From PXAP01 sp964520585 (GTDB taxonomy: Bacteria > Bacteroidota > Bacteroidia > Bacteroidales > PUMT01), in NCBI GenBank assembly GCA_964520585.1, contig CAZFOO010000010.1, forward strand, positions 1 through 64,000: 64,000 bases of DNA, in the 5' to 3' direction. Positions 16,922 through 25,181 of this stretch are shown here, piece after piece. Numbering within the stretch: position 1 is the first letter of the stretch; the number at the start of each line of letters is the position of its first letter. A model generated the notes under the pieces. That model was given only the letters and a program-made list of their open reading frames with translations. It did no database searches and was not told where the DNA came from. The position numbers and the translations under genes were made by a program.

Positions 16922-17173
16922 ATGGAACAAAATGATCATAAGCTTCGCGAATACTATGAAACACTTGTTCAAAACCTGCAAAAAGGAGAAACATATACTA
17001 TCAAGTTAAAGAATAATCCTGTAATTTTTACAGGCATTCCCATGATCCCTTATAAATTTGAAAATGATGATGAAAACAAGTTTGTGTTAAAAGTTCTTAA
17101 GCCGGATAAATACAAAGGGGTTCGGGAAATGATCCTTGATGATATTGAAATTCTTGAAAAAAAAGTTGTTTGA
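16922..17173 (+). CDS. Small soluble protein, unknown function
   Basis: I do not recognise this 83-residue protein. It is hydrophilic, with a helical N-terminus (D-H-K-L-R-E-Y-Y-E-T-L) and a beta-rich remainder (Y-T-I-K-L, F-V-L-K-V-L, and an acidic I-L-D-D-I-E-I-L-E). There is no signal or membrane helix. The composition looks like a real Bacteroidetes gene, and the pattern suggests a small beta-barrel. A repeat-rich kilobase lies upstream and a dispersed repeat follows its stop. Confidence 0.6.
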   Translation: MEQNDHKLREYYETLVQNLQKGETYTIKLKNNPVIFTGIPMIPYKFENDDENKFVLKVLKPDKYKGVREMILDDIEILEKKVV

Positions 17174-17178
17174 CCATT

Positions 17179-17279
17179 AAATGTACATGAAATTTATTTA
17201 TCTGCATTCTTCATTCGACCAATCCAGATAAATGTAAAGCCAGCTCCATGAAAAATTGACGCAGTCAAATTACACAAAG
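17179..17279. repeat. Dispersed repeat copy G1
   Basis: About 100 nt align without gaps to 37598-37697, and about three quarters of the bases agree by eye. Best blocks are AAATGTA-ATGAAATTT, AAATGTAAAG, CATGAAAAAT-GAC and CAGTCAAATTA. It is noncoding and starts 5 nt after the stop of the small gene at 16922. Confidence 0.7.
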
Positions 17280-17441
17280 ACGGATGAAAAAATCTAATAT
17301 TAAAACAAAGCTATTTATCCTGCAAATCAAATTTTTGCAACTTCTTGCAACACAAATCTGGTTCATTTTTACCGGATACATAATTACCTGTTCCTGAAAA
17401 AATCCGGGACAAATAAGAAAATAAATAAAAAAATAAATATT

Positions 17442-18806
17442 ATGCTAAAATCTATAAATCCCTACAACAACGAACTTATCGGAAGCTTCGAACAAACAAG
17501 TATTGAAGAGCTGGACGTCATGCTTAATAAGGCACAGGAGGGTTTTGCAGTATGGAGGCAAACCAGTTTTGATGATCGCAGCATGTTTCTGAAAAGACTG
17601 GCATCTGATCTGAAGGGAAATAAGGAGGAATATGCTTCATTAATAAGCAGAGAAATGGGGAAAGTAATAAAAGATTCCAGGAAGGAAGTGGATAAATCTG
17701 CCATGGCACTGGAGTATTTTGCCCAAAACGGAGAAGGATATCTGAGTGAAAAGAAAATAGATACCGAACACGGGGAAGGCAGAGTAGTTTATGAACCCAT
17801 GGGTGTGATTCTGGGCATCATGCCCTGGAATTATCCATTTTGGCAATTTTTCCGGTTTGCTGCCACAACACTTATGGCTGGTAACAACATTTTACTTAAG
17901 CATTCTTCTAATGTGCCGGCATGTTCTAAAAAAATAGAAGAAATATTCCAAAAGACAAGTTTTCCTGGCGGAGTTTTCCAGAGCCTCATCATATCATCCT
18001 CAAAAATCAATAATATAATTAAAGATTTCAGAGTACAGGGGGTTAGCCTTACCGGGGGTTTGAATGCAGGATCAGATGTTGCTGAGCACGCGGGCAGGCA
18101 TATTAAAAAATCCGTACTTGAACTTGGCGGAAATGATCCGTTTATTGTACTTGAAGACGCAGATATTAAAAAAGCGGCTAAAGCAGGTGTGAAATCAAGA
18201 ATGAAAAATTTCGGGCAGGCATGCAATGCTGCAAAACGTTTTATACTTCACGAAAGTATTGCCGCAGAATTCCTTTCAGAATTCAGGAAAGAAATGGAAG
18301 CCCAGAAATTTGGTGACCCCATGGATAAAAAGAGTGATTATGCATCATTGTCAAGCAAAGATCAAAAGAAATTATTGGAGAAGCAGGTAGAACAATCACT
18401 TAACAACGGAGCAGAATTATACTGGCAGGGAGATCAGGCACCTGAAAAAGATGCATTTTTTAATCCCATAATACTGACGAAAGTAAAACCGGATATGCCG
18501 GCATATCATGAGGAGCTGTTCGGTCCGGTAGCGTCTGTTATTACTGTCAGCGACGGACTTGAAGCTGCCCGGATAGCCAATGATACTGATTATGGACTGG
18601 GTGCCTCAATATGGACAGAGGATATTGAACGTGGATGGAAATTCGCAAGGGAAATACAGGCAGGGATAATCTATATCAATGGCCCGGTTAGTTCAAGGCC
18701 GGAATTGCCTTTCGGCGGAACAAAAAAATCAGGACTGGGTCGTGAAATGGCCGGTGAAGGAAGCAGAGAATTTACCAATAAAAAATCTCTCTGGTATAAT
18801 ATATAA
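17442..18806 (+). CDS. Succinate-semialdehyde dehydrogenase-like ALDH
   Basis: This 454-residue protein is full length for the compact GabD-type family. It has P-W-N-Y-P (128-132, containing the oxyanion Asn), L-K-H in the cofactor region, Glu227 in E-L-G-G and the nucleophile Cys261 in G-Q-A-C-N-A-A-K-R. It oxidises an aldehyde, probably succinate semialdehyde or a similar short one, with NAD(P)+ in the cytosol. It ends 16 nt before the flavin oxidoreductase gene, so the two form an operon. The true substrate cannot be told from the sequence. Confidence 0.9.
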   Translation: MLKSINPYNNELIGSFEQTSIEELDVMLNKAQEGFAVWRQTSFDDRSMFLKRLASDLKGNKEEYASLISREMGKVIKDSRKEVDKSAMALEYFAQNGEGYLSEKKIDTEHGEGRVVYEPMGVILGIMPWNYPFWQFFRFAATTLMAGNNILLKHSSNVPACSKKIEEIFQKTSFPGGVFQSLIISSSKINNIIKDFRVQGVSLTGGLNAGSDVAEHAGRHIKKSVLELGGNDPFIVLEDADIKKAAKAGVKSRMKNFGQACNAAKRFILHESIAAEFLSEFRKEMEAQKFGDPMDKKSDYASLSSKDQKKLLEKQVEQSLNNGAELYWQGDQAPEKDAFFNPIILTKVKPDMPAYHEELFGPVASVITVSDGLEAARIANDTDYGLGASIWTEDIERGWKFAREIQAGIIYINGPVSSRPELPFGGTKKSGLGREMAGEGSREFTNKKSLWYNI

Positions 18807-18822
18807 TTTAAATCAAGTAATT

Positions 18823-20262
18823 ATGAATAGTAATAAAGTTACAAATAAAAACGTAACTGAGGTGGATGTGATTATCCTTGGGGTCGGAACATGCGGTGAG
18901 GATTTATCACACCAACTTATTGATGCCGGGGTAAATGTGGTTGGAATAGAACCCAATTTAGTGGGTGGAGAATGCCCATACTGGGCATGTCTTCCTTCAA
19001 AAATGATGATACGTACTACCAATGCAATTCAGGAATCACGTCGCGTGGAGAAACTTGCTGGCAAAGTTAAGCTTGAGCCAGACTGGAAACCTTTAGCCGA
19101 ACGGATTCGTGGATTGACAGCTGGCTGGGATGGCTCAGGCGCTGATGAGAGGTTTGAGAAACGAGGTGGTAAGTTGGTAAAAGGATATGGTAAACTAACG
19201 GGTCCACGTACAGTGGCAGTAGGAGATGAAAGTTTCAAAGCGAGTATTGGTGTTGTTATCGCAACTGGTTCCAAACCTTCTATACCTCCTATCCCCGGAC
19301 TTGACAATCTTGATTACTGGTCCACACATGATGTGATTCAGCTTGAAGAGCTTCCTGAATCAATAATTATAATTGGTGGAGGAGCCAGTGGCTGCGAGCT
19401 TGGGCAGGTATTGGCAAGGTTTAATGTTGAGGTTACAATCATAGAAGCTGCTGATAGTATGCTCCATGAAGAGGAGCCTGAAGTTTCAGAAGTTTTGAAA
19501 AGTGCATTCACTGATGAAGGTATTAAAATTGAAATTGGCAAAAGTGTTCAGAGAGTTGAGTCTAATGGCGGGTCATTTACAGTTACCTTATCTGATGAAA
19601 AAAAAATATCAGCTGAACGCCTGTTCCTTGCTTCAGGTCGCGAGGTTGACTTAAGTAACCTTGGACTAGAATCCGTTGGTTTAGATGGTCAGGCTAAATT
19701 TATACAGGTTGATGAGCGCATGCGTGCTGGTGAAGGTATATGGGCAATGGGTGATGTCACTGGTAAAGCCTTGTTTAGTCATGTTGCTCTTTATCAATCC
19801 GCTATTATTGCATCTGAGTTATTGGATAAAGAACATCCCCCAGCGCAATATCATGCTATTCCCCGTGGAACCTTTACAGATCCCGAAGTGGGCGGTGTGG
19901 GTATGACAGAAGCCAAAGCCAGAGAGGCTGGTCTTGATATTGCAGTAGTTGTGAAGCAGATACCGGCAACGTTCCGTGGGGCAGTACATGGTGTACAAAA
20001 TGGATTGATCAAGCTAATAATTAACCGGGATACTAAAACACTTGTGGGAGCAAGTACAGTAGGTCCGGAGGCTGTGGAAATAATGGGTATCCTTAACCTC
20101 GCAGTACATGAACGAATACCCCTGACAAAACTCCAAAATATGATGTATGCTTTTCCTTCATTTTATAGTACGATTGGTGAAGCAGTTGGAGCTTATGGCC
20201 GCGGGTTGATGACTATACTTGACCCCGACTATAAAGGTATGGATATTATTGATTCAATTTAA
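18823..20262 (+). CDS. FAD/NAD(P) disulfide-type oxidoreductase
   Basis: This 479-residue class I pyridine nucleotide-disulfide oxidoreductase has the FAD site G-V-G-T-C-G (20-25), the redox disulfide Cys51/Cys56 in G-G-E-C-P-Y-W-A-C-L-P-S-K, and the NAD site I-I-G-G-G-A-S-G-C-E. A dimerisation domain is at the end. The C-terminal His-x-x-x-x-Glu pair of dihydrolipoyl dehydrogenase and glutathione reductase is altered: the region reads M-Y-A-F-P-S-F-Y-S-T-I-G-E-A, with Phe at the expected His. The merA-type metal Cys pair is also absent. The substrate is therefore unknown. Start ATG 18823 sits 16 nt after the ALDH stop. Confidence 0.88.
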   Translation: MNSNKVTNKNVTEVDVIILGVGTCGEDLSHQLIDAGVNVVGIEPNLVGGECPYWACLPSKMMIRTTNAIQESRRVEKLAGKVKLEPDWKPLAERIRGLTAGWDGSGADERFEKRGGKLVKGYGKLTGPRTVAVGDESFKASIGVVIATGSKPSIPPIPGLDNLDYWSTHDVIQLEELPESIIIIGGGASGCELGQVLARFNVEVTIIEAADSMLHEEEPEVSEVLKSAFTDEGIKIEIGKSVQRVESNGGSFTVTLSDEKKISAERLFLASGREVDLSNLGLESVGLDGQAKFIQVDERMRAGEGIWAMGDVTGKALFSHVALYQSAIIASELLDKEHPPAQYHAIPRGTFTDPEVGGVGMTEAKAREAGLDIAVVVKQIPATFRGAVHGVQNGLIKLIINRDTKTLVGASTVGPEAVEIMGILNLAVHERIPLTKLQNMMYAFPSFYSTIGEAVGAYGRGLMTILDPDYKGMDIIDSI

Positions 20263-20440
20263 TCGTAATTAAAATTAATATATATTTTGAAGTTGTAACT
20301 TCATCAACTTGCCTGATCCTAATTGTTAATGCAGATTTTGGAGGTCAAGCCACCAGTGTCATCTTTTATTTAGTTCTTGCTGTTGCTTGAATGTCAAACT
20401 CATTCTGCCATAAAATGAAAGGTGGGTAGGGTAATTTTTT

Positions 20441-21652
20441 CTACGCCCCAAATTTTTTCAGTTTCCCTGCATGCGCCATAGCAAGGGGAATAATTTCTTT
20501 AGAACGGATCGTTCCCAGTTCTCCCCTAAGGGCATTAATTTCATCAAAATTGTCCATAAAGGGGCCCCGTAGGCCCGGAGCCCGGAGTAAAACGGGAACA
20601 GGATGCCAGCTGTGATTATTCAATGGTGCAGGTGTAGAATGGTCTCCGGTAATTATAAGGACATCGGGTTCATCTTTCAACAATATGGGCAACGAAGCAT
20701 CCATTTCTTCCAGCACCCGGACTTTCCCGTCAATATCTCCATCTTCTCCTTTTTTATCGGGATCCTTGTAATGGGCAAAAATAAAAGTATATTCCTTCAT
20801 AGCCGCAATGGTATCTTCCAAAATATTTTTAGGTGTGACAGGTTCTGAAAACACTTTCATTCCAAGTAACCTCGCTATCCCGCGATACATCGGATGTCCG
20901 GCAACTGCAACGGGACTTAGCCGGTATCTGTCTTCAAAGGAAGGCCAGTCCGGCAATTGTGCAAATCCGCGACTGATAAGCATATTGGCAGGGGATTCAT
21001 CCTTCAGGATATCCCTGATCTGGTCAAAAATATCCCTGACAACATCGGCAGTTTTGCTATCTCCATATGGAGCCCGTCCTGGATCCAGCGGTTTTTTGCC
21101 TGTTTCCTGGGGGTCGGTATCTCCAACTTCTGACTCGAGACCCTGGCCTCTCAGTACCAAAAGGGCACGATGTTCTGATTCTGTTTCAAAAAACACTTCA
21201 GTATCACCTGATTTTAAGTTCTGCCGGATTTTGTCAACAAGTTCCCGGTTTTTCTCTGTAGATATCCTCCCTGCCCGGCGATCCGTAATTTTCCCATCCT
21301 TATCAATAGTACAAAAGTTCATTCGGGCGGCAACATCATTTTTCTCAAGGGGAAATTCAATTCCCAGGGCACTTAACACGCCACGGCCAATCTGATAAAC
21401 CACCGGGTCGTAACCAAAAAGTCCGATATGCCCCGGACCACTTCCGGGTGTTATACCGGGGCTGACAGGATGAGCCAGGCCGAGTGCAGATCGTGAAGCG
21501 AGTTTGTCCATATTCGGGGTGCGTGCAATCTGTAATGCTGTCCCCCGGCCATCGTTATCAATATCTCCAAGTCCGTCGAGAACCAGCATAACTATACGTT
21601 TATCATTGATCTCTGCAATTGAGGTAATAATATCTCCAAAATTATCTTTCAT
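20441..21652 (-). CDS. apgM: Cofactor-independent phosphoglycerate mutase, ApgM type
   Basis: The 403-residue protein belongs to the archaeal-type branch of the alkaline phosphatase superfamily. The metal-binding start is V-L-D-G-L-G-D, followed by R-T-P-N-M-D-K-L-A and P-G-S-G-P-G-H-I-G-L-F-G-Y-D-P. Late metal ligands are in T-G-D-H-S-T-P and N-N-H-S-W-H-P-V-P. It interconverts 2- and 3-phosphoglycerate. Start ATG 21652 is chosen; the longer frame adds a hydrophobic stretch unlike the family. Confidence 0.93.
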   Translation of the reverse strand: MKDNFGDIITSIAEINDKRIVMLVLDGLGDIDNDGRGTALQIARTPNMDKLASRSALGLAHPVSPGITPGSGPGHIGLFGYDPVVYQIGRGVLSALGIEFPLEKNDVAARMNFCTIDKDGKITDRRAGRISTEKNRELVDKIRQNLKSGDTEVFFETESEHRALLVLRGQGLESEVGDTDPQETGKKPLDPGRAPYGDSKTADVVRDIFDQIRDILKDESPANMLISRGFAQLPDWPSFEDRYRLSPVAVAGHPMYRGIARLLGMKVFSEPVTPKNILEDTIAAMKEYTFIFAHYKDPDKKGEDGDIDGKVRVLEEMDASLPILLKDEPDVLIITGDHSTPAPLNNHSWHPVPVLLRAPGLRGPFMDNFDEINALRGELGTIRSKEIIPLAMAHAGKLKKFGA

Positions 21653-21748
21653 TTTGCTTATGGTTTTTGGTTTATAAAATACATACGAAAAAATTATGCC
21701 AAAATAAAACATCTTCAGGGTTCATCACGCCGACAATAATGCAATTCA

Positions 21749-21958
21749 TAATTACAAATCAGGCGAACCAATTTTATTAAAAGAATTTCCCGAAGATCTG
21801 CCTNNNNNNNNNNNNNNNNNNNNNNNNNNNNNNNNNNNNNNNNNNNNNNNNNNNNNNNNNNNNNNNNNNNNNNNNNNNNNNNNNNNNNNNNNNNNNNNNN
21901 NNNTAATTACAAATCAGGCGAACCAATTTTATTAAAAGAATTTCCCGAAGATCTGCCT
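21749..21958. other. Assembly gap 1 with duplicated 55-nt flanks
   Basis: One hundred N (21804-21903) are bordered by the same 55 bases at 21749-21803 and 21904-21958. This looks like two contig ends that overlap by one k-mer, not a biological duplication. Confidence 0.95.
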
Positions 21959-21985
21959 CGGCGTCAAATATAGAATTTTATGAAT

Positions 21986-22140
21986 TTGAGGTCATACCAA
22001 GGATGAAGTCATACGAAAGGTGAAATCATACAAAGGGTGAAAACATATAAAGGGTGAAGTTACACCAAGGATGAAGTCATACAAAGGACGAAGTCATACA
22101 AAGGACGAAGTCATACAAAGATTGAAGTTACAACCAAGAG
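21986..22140. repeat. 17-bp minisatellite, about 9 copies
   Basis: The unit is GGATGAAGTCATACAAA with variants; starts fall at 22001, 22018, 22035, 22052, 22069, 22086, 22103 and 22120, exactly 17 bp apart, with decayed units at both ends. The period is not a multiple of 3, so no repetitive protein is encoded. It lies between the convergent 3' side of the kinase gene and the 5' side of apgM. Confidence 0.9.
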
Positions 22141-22288
22141 CAAAGTCAAACGAAGCCACATAAAGTGTAAATTTTTCGGCGAAATACTATAATCCATCGC
22201 GGACTTGCTTCGGGGAGAACCAATAAAGGCAAAATCTTTATTAACCTGAGAAGAAAAATTTTTAATGCCCACTGATCTTGACCAGAAA

Positions 22289-24142
22289 TCATGAGTGAGG
22301 TGCAAGATATTTGTTTAGCGTACCGAACAATTCCTCATCGCTGACCGGTTTTGTCAGATAATCAGTGAATCCAACTTCCCTGAATTTCCGTATATCATCC
22401 AGCATGGCATATGCGGTTTGGGCAATAACGAATGCATCGGGATCGGTTGATCTTATCTCTTTCAAAACCTGGTAACCATCTATTTCCGGCAACCGCAGGT
22501 CCAGTAATACCAGATCTACATTGTTTTGTCGGAATTTTTCAAGACATTCTCTGCCATCTGTAGTAATTAGTAAATCGGCTTTGGTTTTTTTCAGCATGTA
22601 TAGCATCATCTGCCTGCTGTAAATATCATCTTCACAAAGAAGGATCTTTTTCCCCTTAAGTTTTGGAATACCCGAATTAATTGTTCTTTTTTCCTCAGGT
22701 TTAATTGGTTTTCCGGTTATGATCTCTTCAAAAGGTACAGTAAAATAAAAAACTGATCCGGATCCTAACTTTGACTCCACCCATATTTCCCCACCCAGCA
22801 GGCCGGCTAAACCTTTTGATATAGCAAGCCCAAGTCCGGTGCCAGATGCAACAATATTTGAAGGATGTTTTCCTTGCTGAAATCTGTTAAAAAGTATTTT
22901 CTGATCTTCTTTGCTAATGCCGCTGCCCGTATCCCGGACAAAAAACAAAATTTCTTTCTTTCTATCAGAGATCTCATAACCAAACTCAACAGTACCTTTG
23001 TCAGTAAATTTTAATGCATTACTCAGTAAATTATTCAGGACCTGTCGAACACGAAATTCATCGGTATAAACAACCGGTTCTTTCAAGTTATTTGAAGGTA
23101 ATAGCACCTTGAATTCCAAATGCTGTTTTCCCTTATTTAGTGCATATGCCAGGAACTGGTTTTTAAGAACACCCATCATTTCATTGAGTGATACCTTTGA
23201 TTTAACTATTTTCATTTCTCCGGCTTCGAGTCTTGAAAGATCAACTATATCATCTATCAGTTGAAGTAAATGTTTTCCTGAATATTTGATTATATTAATA
23301 TGTTTTTTTTGATTTTCATCGTCAATAGAATCCAATAATATTTTGGTATAACCAAGTATTGAATTTAAAGGAGTGCGGATTTCATGACTCATATTTGCAA
23401 TAAATGCCGATTTCAGCCTATCGCTTTTCTCAGCTTTCTTTTTTGCCTGTAAAAGTTCATCATTTGTTTTCGCAAGTAAATTGTTGATATGAATATATTC
23501 TTTATTAAGAATAGTATAATCTATGTTCTTTTCCTTTAACATTTTAGCGCTCTGTTCTGCCTCTTCTTTGGCATCTCTCAGTTTGGTGGTAAGTTTTTCC
23601 AGAGCAATCTGATGCAGGCTTAATTTTTTAATATATAATTTTTCACGCTGGTCGGTCACCGTCATCAGGAATATCTCCATTCCTTCCAAAACAAGACTAC
23701 TTAAAGAGATAATTACCGGGATTCTATTACCTGATTTATCAATTAGTTTAATTGATTTATTTATATGACCTTCTATTTGAACTCGTAAAATATTATTAAA
23801 GACGTCAAGGAATTCATGATCTATGTAACTGGTAATAAGACTGGAGGTTACCTCTCCGATCCGGTGTTGTATAAGACCTGCAAAGGCTTTGTTGCTGTAG
23901 AGCACAACACCATCAGAATTAAAGGTTACCGCGCCTTCATTCATTTCCTCGATCATTCTGCGGTAAATAAGATTTGCATCTTCCAGCACGTACAACTGTT
24001 CACCTTTGTCACGGTGCACCACTATAGCATCAACTTCTCCGCTTTGTATAGCCCGGATAAGTTCACGGGATTCCTGCAGTTCTCTATTTACCTTCTTAAT
24101 TTCTTCAACAAGTTGCTGTTTGCTGAAATCCTGATAGTCCAT
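22289..24142 (-). CDS. Hybrid sensor histidine kinase with receiver domain
   Basis: The 617-residue cytosolic protein has no membrane helix. Order: N-terminal coiled coil (about 5-35), PAS domain (about 60-165), coiled coil (175-245), HisKA with phospho-accepting His253 in M-S-H-E-I-R-T-P-L-N, HATPase (N-box 370-379, D-T-G-S-G-I 404-409, G-T-G-L-G-L 434-439) and a C-terminal receiver with Asp548 and acidic E504-D505-D506. It is complete. It is co-oriented with kaiC-kaiB-kaiB upstream after a 377-nt spacer and may read or transmit the Kai output. Confidence 0.93.
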   Translation of the reverse strand: MDYQDFSKQQLVEEIKKVNRELQESRELIRAIQSGEVDAIVVHRDKGEQLYVLEDANLIYRRMIEEMNEGAVTFNSDGVVLYSNKAFAGLIQHRIGEVTSSLITSYIDHEFLDVFNNILRVQIEGHINKSIKLIDKSGNRIPVIISLSSLVLEGMEIFLMTVTDQREKLYIKKLSLHQIALEKLTTKLRDAKEEAEQSAKMLKEKNIDYTILNKEYIHINNLLAKTNDELLQAKKKAEKSDRLKSAFIANMSHEIRTPLNSILGYTKILLDSIDDENQKKHINIIKYSGKHLLQLIDDIVDLSRLEAGEMKIVKSKVSLNEMMGVLKNQFLAYALNKGKQHLEFKVLLPSNNLKEPVVYTDEFRVRQVLNNLLSNALKFTDKGTVEFGYEISDRKKEILFFVRDTGSGISKEDQKILFNRFQQGKHPSNIVASGTGLGLAISKGLAGLLGGEIWVESKLGSGSVFYFTVPFEEIITGKPIKPEEKRTINSGIPKLKGKKILLCEDDIYSRQMMLYMLKKTKADLLITTDGRECLEKFRQNNVDLVLLDLRLPEIDGYQVLKEIRSTDPDAFVIAQTAYAMLDDIRKFREVGFTDYLTKPVSDEELFGTLNKYLAPHS

Positions 24143-24519
24143 TTATCTTAAAATATAGTTACCACAAATTAAAAATATTTTATCAATTCATTCACAACAA
24201 CAAAACAAGTTAAATTAAATTTATATATATTTAATCCAAATCCTCACCCAAAGGATTTAGCAAGGCAGCCTTCTTTTTAGCACAGGCAAACTACTGCCAA
24301 CGCAGATTGTCCTAATAGAAAAAATAAAAGACAAAGCCTAAAGAATACTAACACCGTCAAAGATGTTGGGTTATTATTTATATCTAAAAAATTGTATCTA
24401 ATGATCCAATGAACCTCTGGATTAATATTATATTTATTTCTGCGCAATAAGCTCAGTTTATAAAATTTATCATTATATTTTCCATTTTTAAAGAGAATTA
24501 TAAATATATCCCCCTATTT
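24143..24519. other. Intergenic, no gene seen
   Basis: An AT-rich spacer between the second kaiB and the kinase gene. No hairpin with a T-run, repeat or frame stands out; a promoter for the kinase gene is presumably here. Confidence 0.4.
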
Positions 24520-24825
24520 TTAAATAGGTCCGATTCCCTCAAGAACTTTTTCTTTATTTGTCATATCTCCGATAATTCTTCTTTCCGGTGGCGGTAAAAT
24601 CTTTATTAGAGTAGGAATGGCAATGATCTGATCTTCTTTTGCCAGGATAGGCTTTTCATAAATATCGATGATCTGTAATTCATAATCACGCAGATTATTG
24701 TCACAGATTTCTGTAATGTGATTCACAGCGCTAATAGATCTTGGTGCAGATCCGGTAATATACAATTTTAAAAAATATTTAGTTCCTTCTTTTGATTTCG
24801 ATAAGTTATCATTCGGATTTTCCAT
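24520..24825 (-). CDS. kaiB: KaiB-family protein (second copy)
   Basis: The 101-residue protein matches KaiB over its length: F-L-K-L-Y-I-T-G at the first strand, Y-E-L-Q-I-I-D-I-Y-E-K-P, the A-I-P-T-L-I-K cis-proline loop, and R-R-I-I-G-D with K-V-L-E-G-I at the end. An extra polar N-terminus of about 15 residues distinguishes it from its neighbour. KaiB is a thioredoxin-like metamorphic protein that binds the CI ring of KaiC. It follows the other kaiB by 38 nt in the kaiC operon. Confidence 0.93.
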   Translation of the reverse strand: MENPNDNLSKSKEGTKYFLKLYITGSAPRSISAVNHITEICDNNLRDYELQIIDIYEKPILAKEDQIIAIPTLIKILPPPERRIIGDMTNKEKVLEGIGPI

Positions 24826-24863
24826 TTTCCACTTCTGGTTTTCTGTATAATGTTTTATTCTTT

Positions 24864-25151
24864 TCAGGTTACCTCGCGCGGCCGGAGATCAAGGCCCACA
24901 AGAACCTTTTCTTGTTTTGAAAGATTCCCGATAATTCTCACAATGGGTTCTGGAAGCTTGCGAACAAGCGTAGGAACAGCAGTGATCTGATCCCCAGCTG
25001 CCAACTCCGGTTTTTCAAGCAGATCGATAACCTCAATTTCATATTCGCCTTTCAGGTTCTCTTCGCAAATTTTTCTCAGGTTATTCAAAGCCTGCATACT
25101 GTTTCCTGTCAATCCGGCAACATAAAGCCTTAGTTCCCATTTTTTTTTCAT
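24864..25151 (-). CDS. kaiB: KaiB-family protein (first copy)
   Basis: The 95-residue protein is very close to cyanobacterial KaiB: L-R-L-Y-V-A-G-x-T, E-V-I-D-L-L-E-K-P, A-V-P-T-L-V-R-K-L-P, R-I-I-G-N-L and G-L-D-L-R-P at the C-terminus, including the G-L-D-L segment of the fold-switching region. It begins 30 nt after the kaiC stop. Having two divergent KaiB copies suggests different partners or regulation. No kaiA is seen. Confidence 0.95.
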   Translation of the reverse strand: MKKKWELRLYVAGLTGNSMQALNNLRKICEENLKGEYEIEVIDLLEKPELAAGDQITAVPTLVRKLPEPIVRIIGNLSKQEKVLVGLDLRPREVT

Positions 25152-25181
25152 CTGTACAAATCAGGTTACTTAAGTTAATAT

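Noticed and set aside
21986..22140. Possible CRISPR array
   Set aside because: The 17-bp units are adjacent with no unique spacers, and no cas genes are in the window. The same holds for the 44-bp array at 16571.
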